Source: an uncultured Alphaproteobacteria bacterium (GTDB lineage: Bacteria; Pseudomonadota; Alphaproteobacteria; SP197). From it: a stretch of 64,000 nt of DNA. Position 1 is the first letter of the stretch. Every line of letters starts with the position of its first letter. Location: positions 310,001 to 374,000 of the forward strand of contig OY282363.1 of assembly GCA_958295695.1 (NCBI GenBank), written 5' to 3'. Of this stretch, positions 59,987-64,000 are shown one piece after another. Under the pieces are notes generated by a model, which saw nothing but the letters and a program-made list of their open reading frames with translations, ran no database searches and had not been told where the DNA came from. A program made the translations under genes and the position numbers.

Positions 59987-59992
59987 TATAGT
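59987..59992 (+). promoter_or_regulatory. -10 box TATAGT upstream of purA
   Basis: TATAGT lies 34 bases before ATG 60026, with CTTTTC at 59964-59969 as a weak -35. The 59781-60025 gap holds no gene. Confidence 0.45.
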
Positions 59993-60025
59993 CCCCCGTC
60001 CGCCGAGCCTTGAGGAAACCCGCCC

Positions 60026-61318
60026 ATGGCCAACGTCGCGGTCGTCGGCTCCCAGTGGGGGGACGAGGGCAAGGGGAAGATCGTCGACTGGCTCTCGGAG
60101 CGGGCCGATGTCGTGGTGCGCTTCCAGGGCGGCCACAACGCCGGCCACACGCTGCGGATCGACAACCGGACCTTCAAGCTCTCGCTCCTCCCCTCGGGCG
60201 TGGTGCGCCGGGGCAAGCTCTCGATCCTGGGCAACGGCGTGGTCGTCGATCCCTGGGCTTTCTTCGCCGAGATCGAGCGGATCGGGCGGCAGGGAGTCGA
60301 GGTCACGCCCGACAACCTGCTGATCGCGGAGAACGCCACGCTGATCCTGCCGCTCCACGGCGAGCTCGACCGCGCCCGAGAGAAGGCGCGCGGCGTGCGC
60401 GCCATCGGCACCACCGGACGCGGGATCGGACCGGCCTACGAGGACAAGGCGGCCCGGCGCGGCGTGCGCGTCTGCGACCTGGACGATCCCGACACGCTGG
60501 CCCGCAAGGTCGACATGCTGCTCCAGCACCACGACGTCCTTCGCGGGGGCATGGGCCTCGAGCCGGTCGACCGGGACGCGTTGATCGCGGCTCTCGACGG
60601 GATTTCCGGCCGCCTGCTGCGTTTCGCCGAACCCGTCTGGCGGCGTCTGGAAGACCTGCGCCGCCGGGGCCGCCGCATCCTGTTCGAGGGCGCCCAGGCC
60701 CACTTCCTCGACATCGACCACGGCACCTACCCGTTCGTCACCTCGTCGAACACGGTGGGCGCGGCCGCGTCGGTCGGCTCGGGCATCGGTCCGGGCGCGC
60801 TGCACTACGTCCTGGGGATCGCCAAGGCCTACACCACGCGCGTGGGCGCGGGACCGTTTCCGACGGAACAGGACAACGCGACCGGCCGGCTGCTGGGCGA
60901 GCGCGGCCACGAGTTCGGCACCGTCACCGGACGGCCGCGCCGCTGCGGCTGGTTCGACGCCGTGATGACGCGGCAGGCCATCAAGGTCGGCGGCATCGAC
61001 GGCATCGCGCTCACCAAACTCGACGTGCTCGACGGCATGGACGCGCTCAAGGTCTGCGTCGGATACCGCTACCGGGGCGCCGCGCTCGATCATCTGCCCG
61101 CCTCGCCCCATGTCCAGGCCGGCGTCGAGCCGGTCTACGAAACCCTCGAGGGCTGGGCCGACAGCACCCGGGGCGCGCGCTCGTGGGCCCAGCTCCCGGC
61201 GACCTGTATCAAGTACGTCCGCCGTATCGAGGAGTTGATCGAGGCGCCGGTCGCGCTGCTCTCCACAAGTCCGCGGCGCGAGGATACAATCATGGTGACC
61301 GACCCGTTCTCCGACTGA
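60026..61318 (+). CDS. purA: Adenylosuccinate synthetase
   Basis: PurA (430 aa) joins IMP and aspartate with GTP in AMP synthesis. It opens [23 protein letters not shown] with the GTP loop [17 protein letters not shown], the [13 protein letters not shown] signature, and [25 protein letters not shown] (key [11 protein letters not shown]). The end [14 protein letters not shown] is usual. Cytoplasmic. It lies between the lipoprotein gene and the peptidase cluster. Confidence 0.98.
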   Translation: MANVAVVGSQWGDEGKGKIVDWLSERADVVVRFQGGHNAGHTLRIDNRTFKLSLLPSGVVRRGKLSILGNGVVVDPWAFFAEIERIGRQGVEVTPDNLLIAENATLILPLHGELDRAREKARGVRAIGTTGRGIGPAYEDKAARRGVRVCDLDDPDTLARKVDMLLQHHDVLRGGMGLEPVDRDALIAALDGISGRLLRFAEPVWRRLEDLRRRGRRILFEGAQAHFLDIDHGTYPFVTSSNTVGAAASVGSGIGPGALHYVLGIAKAYTTRVGAGPFPTEQDNATGRLLGERGHEFGTVTGRPRRCGWFDAVMTRQAIKVGGIDGIALTKLDVLDGMDALKVCVGYRYRGAALDHLPASPHVQAGVEPVYETLEGWADSTRGARSWAQLPATCIKYVRRIEELIEAPVALLSTSPRREDTIMVTDPFSD

Positions 61319-61340
61319 GCGGCATGTGGGAGAGGCGTCC

Positions 61341-61622
61341 ATGACCCGATGGATCGCGGTGCTGGCGATGGCTCCGACGCCGGCGGCGGCGTTCGCCCGG
61401 TTCGCCGGCGAGTCGCGATCGCCGTTTCCGGGCGACCGCGCCGAACCCCGGGCGTGGAACGGCCCGACGATCCTGGAGTTCGCCACGGCGGACGCGGAAG
61501 AGGGCGGATCGAGCGGGGCCCGGTCGGTCGAGGAGATACGCCGCGGCCCGCCGGAGGCGGAACGCGCGGGCCGGGCGATCCGCATCGGCGTCGAGTTGTC
61601 CCGCGACCGAGCGACGGCGTGA
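61341..61622 (+). CDS. Small hypothetical protein coupled to the peptidase gene
   Basis: The 93-residue frame starts MTRWIAVLAMAPTPAAAFAR, a short hydrophobic leader, then an acidic/basic body with NGPTILEFATADAEEGG. Its TGA overlaps the GTG of the downstream M24 peptidase (GTGA), and GGGAGAGG lies 7 bases before ATG, which support it as a real gene. There is no recognised domain. It could also be a leader for the peptidase gene. Confidence 0.5.
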   Translation: MTRWIAVLAMAPTPAAAFARFAGESRSPFPGDRAEPRAWNGPTILEFATADAEEGGSSGARSVEEIRRGPPEAERAGRAIRIGVELSRDRATA

Positions 61623-62794
61623 CAGGCGTCTCCCGCCCGCCCCACGGCTTTCCCGACAGCGAGTTCGAGGCGCGGATCGCGCGCGCCCAGCGCATCATGC
61701 GCGCGTCCGAGTTCGACGCGCTGCTGCTGACCGGCCCGGCCAACATCCGCTACGCCACGGGCTTCGAGACCCAGTTCTGGGAAAGCCCGACCCGGCCATG
61801 GTTCGCGGTCGTGCCGGCCGAGGGCAAACCCGTCGCCGTGGTCCCCGAGATCGGCGCGCCGGAGATGGCCCGGACATGGATCGACGACGTGCGGTCCTGG
61901 CCCGCGCCGAGGCCCGAGGACGACGGCGCGAGCCTGCTTGCCGCGACGCTCGCCCAACTGCCTCGCCGGTTCGGCCGCGTCGGCGCCGAGCTGGGCCGGG
62001 AGATGGCGCTGCGCATGCCGGTCGCGCAGTTCCTGGAGCTGCGCGACGCCCTTCCGGGCCTGGACATCGTCGACGGCGCGCCCTGCCTGTGGGAGACCAG
62101 ACGGGTCAAGACGCCGGCCGAGGTCGAGCGCATCCGCTTCGTCTGCCGGATCGCGAGCGAGGCCTACGAGGGGTTGTCGGACCTGATCTCCGTGGGCGAG
62201 CACCTGCGCGAGGTCCGCCGGAAGCTCTCGATGGACATCCTGCGGCGGGGCGCCGACGCGACGCCCTTCCTTCCGGTCATCGCGGCGCGCGGCGGTGTGG
62301 AGCAGATCGTCTGCGGCCCCCGGGACAAGACCCTCGATCCCGGCGACGTCCTGTTCATCGACACCGGCTCGACCTACGACGGCTACTTCTGCGATTTCGA
62401 CCGCAACTGGGCCGTGGGCGAGATCGGCGACGCGGCGCGGCGCGCGAACGCCGCGGTGTGGGACGCGACCGAGGCCGGGATCGCCGCGGCGCGGCCGGGG
62501 GCGACCGCGCGGGAGGTCTGGTTGGCGCAGGCGAAAGTCGTCGAGGACGCCGGTTCGCTCGGCAACAACGTCGGCCGCATGGGCCATGGACTCGGTCTGC
62601 AGCTCACCGAGCCGCCGTCGAACATGCCGGGCGACGACACGGTGCTGGAGCCCGGCGTCGTGCTCACCATCGAGCCCGGCATGGAGTTCGCGCCGGGCAA
62701 GATGATCGTCCACGAGGAGAACGTCGCGATTACCGGGGACGGCTGCGAGCTGCTCACCGAACGCGCGCCGCGCGAGATGTGGCGGATCCGGTAG
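61619..62794 (+). CDS. M24 family metallopeptidase (Xaa-Pro/ectoine-hydrolase-like)
   Basis: The 391-residue protein has a creatinase-like N-terminal domain (residues about 1-150, starting with ALLLTGPANIRYATGFETQFW) and a pita-bread catalytic domain with metal ligands in LFIDTGSTYDGYFCDFDRNW (Asp, Asp), GHGLGLQLTEPP (His), TIEPGMEF (Glu) and VHEENVAI (Glu). Members include prolidases and the ectoine hydrolase DoeA. GTG 61619 overlaps the previous stop. It converges with rpoH 88 bases away. Confidence 0.9.
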   Translation: MTGVSRPPHGFPDSEFEARIARAQRIMRASEFDALLLTGPANIRYATGFETQFWESPTRPWFAVVPAEGKPVAVVPEIGAPEMARTWIDDVRSWPAPRPEDDGASLLAATLAQLPRRFGRVGAELGREMALRMPVAQFLELRDALPGLDIVDGAPCLWETRRVKTPAEVERIRFVCRIASEAYEGLSDLISVGEHLREVRRKLSMDILRRGADATPFLPVIAARGGVEQIVCGPRDKTLDPGDVLFIDTGSTYDGYFCDFDRNWAVGEIGDAARRANAAVWDATEAGIAAARPGATAREVWLAQAKVVEDAGSLGNNVGRMGHGLGLQLTEPPSNMPGDDTVLEPGVVLTIEPGMEFAPGKMIVHEENVAITGDGCELLTERAPREMWRIR

Positions 62795-62882
62795 CCCTCG
62801 GAGCGTCCCGTCCTCGACACGCGCGCCACGGGGCGGCGCGTCGACACGCCGATCGTCCGGCCGGCCGGTCCGGAACGATGTG

Positions 62883-63767
62883 TCAGCCCGCGGCGCTCCG
62901 GCGCTTCGCGGCGACGTTGCGCACCGACTTCTGGAGCTTCTCGAAGGCGCGCACCTCGATCTGGCGGACACGTTCGCGGCTGATCCCGTACTCTCGGGAA
63001 AGATCCTCGAGAGTCTTGGGATTCTCGGAAAGCCGGCGCTCGACCAGGATGTGGCGCTCGCGGTCGTTCAGGCTCTCCATCGCGGCGGAGAGCAGCGCGC
63101 GGCGCGACTCCAGCTCCTGCCGGTCGCCGAGAAGCTCTTCCTGGCTGTCGCTTTCGTCGACCAGCCAGTCCTGCCATTCGCCGTCGCCGTCCTGCCGCAG
63201 CGGCGCGTTCAGCGAGTGGTCCGGGCTCGACAGGCGCCGGTTCATGGACACGACGTCCTGCTCGGGCACATCGAGCCGGTCGGCGATCTCGGTCACCGTC
63301 TCGGGCGGCAGGTCGCCATCGTCTATCGCCTGGAGCTGCCCCTTCACCTTTCTGAGGTTGAAGAACAGTTTCTTCTGGGCGGCGGTCGTTCCCATCTTCA
63401 CCAGGGACCACGAGTGCAGGATGTACTCCTGGATCGCCGCGCGGATCCACCACATGGCGTAGGTCGCGAGCCGGAAGCCCTTGTCGGGATCGAAGCGCTT
63501 GACCGCCTGCATCAGGCCGACGTTGCCTTCCGAGATGAGCTCGGCGAGCGGCAGGCCGTAGCCGCGGTAGCCCATGGCGATCTTGGCGACCAGACGCAGA
63601 TGGCTCGTCACCAGCTCGTGCGCGGCGTCGACGTCGCCGTCCTCGCGCCAGCGCTTGGCGAGGCGGAACTCCTGCTCCGCCTCCAGCATGGGAAATTTCC
63701 TTATCCGGCGCAGGTAGGCCGACAGGCTGCTGTCCGGGGTCAGGGCGGGAAGGTTGACTTGGGCCAT
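62883..63767 (-). CDS. rpoH: RNA polymerase sigma-32 factor RpoH
   Basis: The heat-shock sigma factor (294 aa). The RpoH box is QKKLFFNLRKVKG; region 2 holds YATYAMWWIRAAIQEYILHSW-like DPDKGFRLATYAMWWIRA (key WWIRAAIQEYIL), and region 4.2 is LEDLSREYGISRERVRQIEVRAFEKLQ. ATG 63767 gives MAQVNLPALTPDSSLSAYLRR, the usual start; an earlier start adds an unconserved leader. It lies 97 bases downstream of the rluD-type gene end, both on the minus strand. A TACAAT box at 63819-63824 is a likely -10. Confidence 0.97.
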   Translation of the reverse strand: MAQVNLPALTPDSSLSAYLRRIRKFPMLEAEQEFRLAKRWREDGDVDAAHELVTSHLRLVAKIAMGYRGYGLPLAELISEGNVGLMQAVKRFDPDKGFRLATYAMWWIRAAIQEYILHSWSLVKMGTTAAQKKLFFNLRKVKGQLQAIDDGDLPPETVTEIADRLDVPEQDVVSMNRRLSSPDHSLNAPLRQDGDGEWQDWLVDESDSQEELLGDRQELESRRALLSAAMESLNDRERHILVERRLSENPKTLEDLSREYGISRERVRQIEVRAFEKLQKSVRNVAAKRRSAAG

Positions 63768-63864
63768 GTCGCTCTCGGGTGTCGCTCCGGGCGCGCGCGA
63801 ACCGCATCCCTGCGCGCCATTGTACACGCATGGGGACGGGAGAGCCTAGCGGGGGCGGGACCGC

Positions 63865-64000
63865 CTACGTCGCGGGATAGGCGTCGTCGAGCGCCTCGAC
63901 AAGACCCGCCATGTCCTCCGGCAGCGCGCTGTCGAACTCCAGCGGGATCTTTGTGGCGGGATGATGGAAACCCAGGCGCGCGGCGTGGAGCGCCTGGCGG
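63865..64000 (-). CDS. C-terminal end of an RluD-type 23S rRNA pseudouridine synthase (partial)
   Basis: The frame enters from the right edge and ends at TAG 63865-63867. The visible 44 residues read RQALHAARLGFHHPATKIPLEF and DSALPEDMAGLVEALDD, the end of the RluA/RluD family (RQALHAxxLGFxHP). It sits directly upstream of rpoH, as in many alphaproteobacteria. The catalytic Asp region is outside the window. Confidence 0.85.
   Translation of the reverse strand, partial: RQALHAARLGFHHPATKIPLEFDSALPEDMAGLVEALDDAYPAT

Overview
The window is a GC-rich chromosomal segment of an alphaproteobacterium, probably Rhodospirillales-like. The basis is conserved gene order and family type: an F1-only ATP synthase operon (atpHAGDC) next to priA, fructose-6-phosphate-aldolase-type transaldolase and DUF484-xerC; the block rplU-rpmA-obgE-proB-proA-nadD-rsfS-rlmH-gpmI-ctpA-rppH; serC-serA-purA; and an RpoH-type sigma-32 next to an RluD-type pseudouridine synthase. 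No tRNA or rRNA gene and no intact transposon was seen.

Layout. 1-2771: the tail of a small membrane protein, then a restriction-modification cassette (Vsr nuclease, 5-methylcytosine methyltransferase, unfamiliar PD-(D/E)XK-like endonuclease). 3185-5353: a secreted protein made of five Cys/Asp repeats and a DMT-family exporter. 5463-8239: urease accessory genes ureE-F-G-D without ureABC. 8680-12503: a minus-strand defence island holding a single-effector type V CRISPR system (589-aa Cas12m-like effector, 14-repeat/13-spacer array, no cas1/cas2), a winged-HTH gene whose 5' end is replaced by the last CRISPR repeat, and a HEPN/Abi-type gene. 12614-21537: a catabolic cluster (PhyH and TauD dioxygenases, gamma-glutamyltransferase, rhamnonate-dehydratase-like enolase-superfamily enzyme, saccharopine-dehydrogenase-like reductase, dimethylglycine/sarcosine-dehydrogenase-like oxidase). 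21723-31378: xerC, DUF484, transaldolase, priA and the F1 operon. 31446-35276: CobW GTPase, amidohydrolase, a fragment of an ADP-ribosyltransferase with a partner gene, and a ferritin-like protein. 35283-44429: the housekeeping block. 44632-50183: a surface locus with a 1,451-aa Calx-beta-like adhesin ending in an autotransporter barrel and a small one-module secreted relative. 50267-55974: SDR, a second enolase-superfamily enzyme, a TIM-barrel/FGE-sulfatase fusion and a GMC oxidoreductase. 56162-64000: serC, serA, a decayed glycosyltransferase, a lipoprotein, purA, an M24 peptidase, rpoH and the end of an rluD-type gene.

How the parts fit. The Cas12m-like effector, its array and the Abi gene all lie on the minus strand and could be read from one direction; the crRNA hairpin position supports that direction too. 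Two spacers match overlapping parts of one coding sequence with mostly synonymous differences, so the array has sampled related mobile elements more than once. The catabolic genes fit use of N-methylated amines, betaines, taurine-like compounds and sugar acids, as is common in marine or host-associated alphaproteobacteria; the substrates are inferred. Several junctions show tight coupling (ATGA, GTGA), and two genes (xerC, nadD) seem to start at CTG overlapping the upstream TGA, while rsfS may start at ATT behind a strong Shine-Dalgarno sequence.
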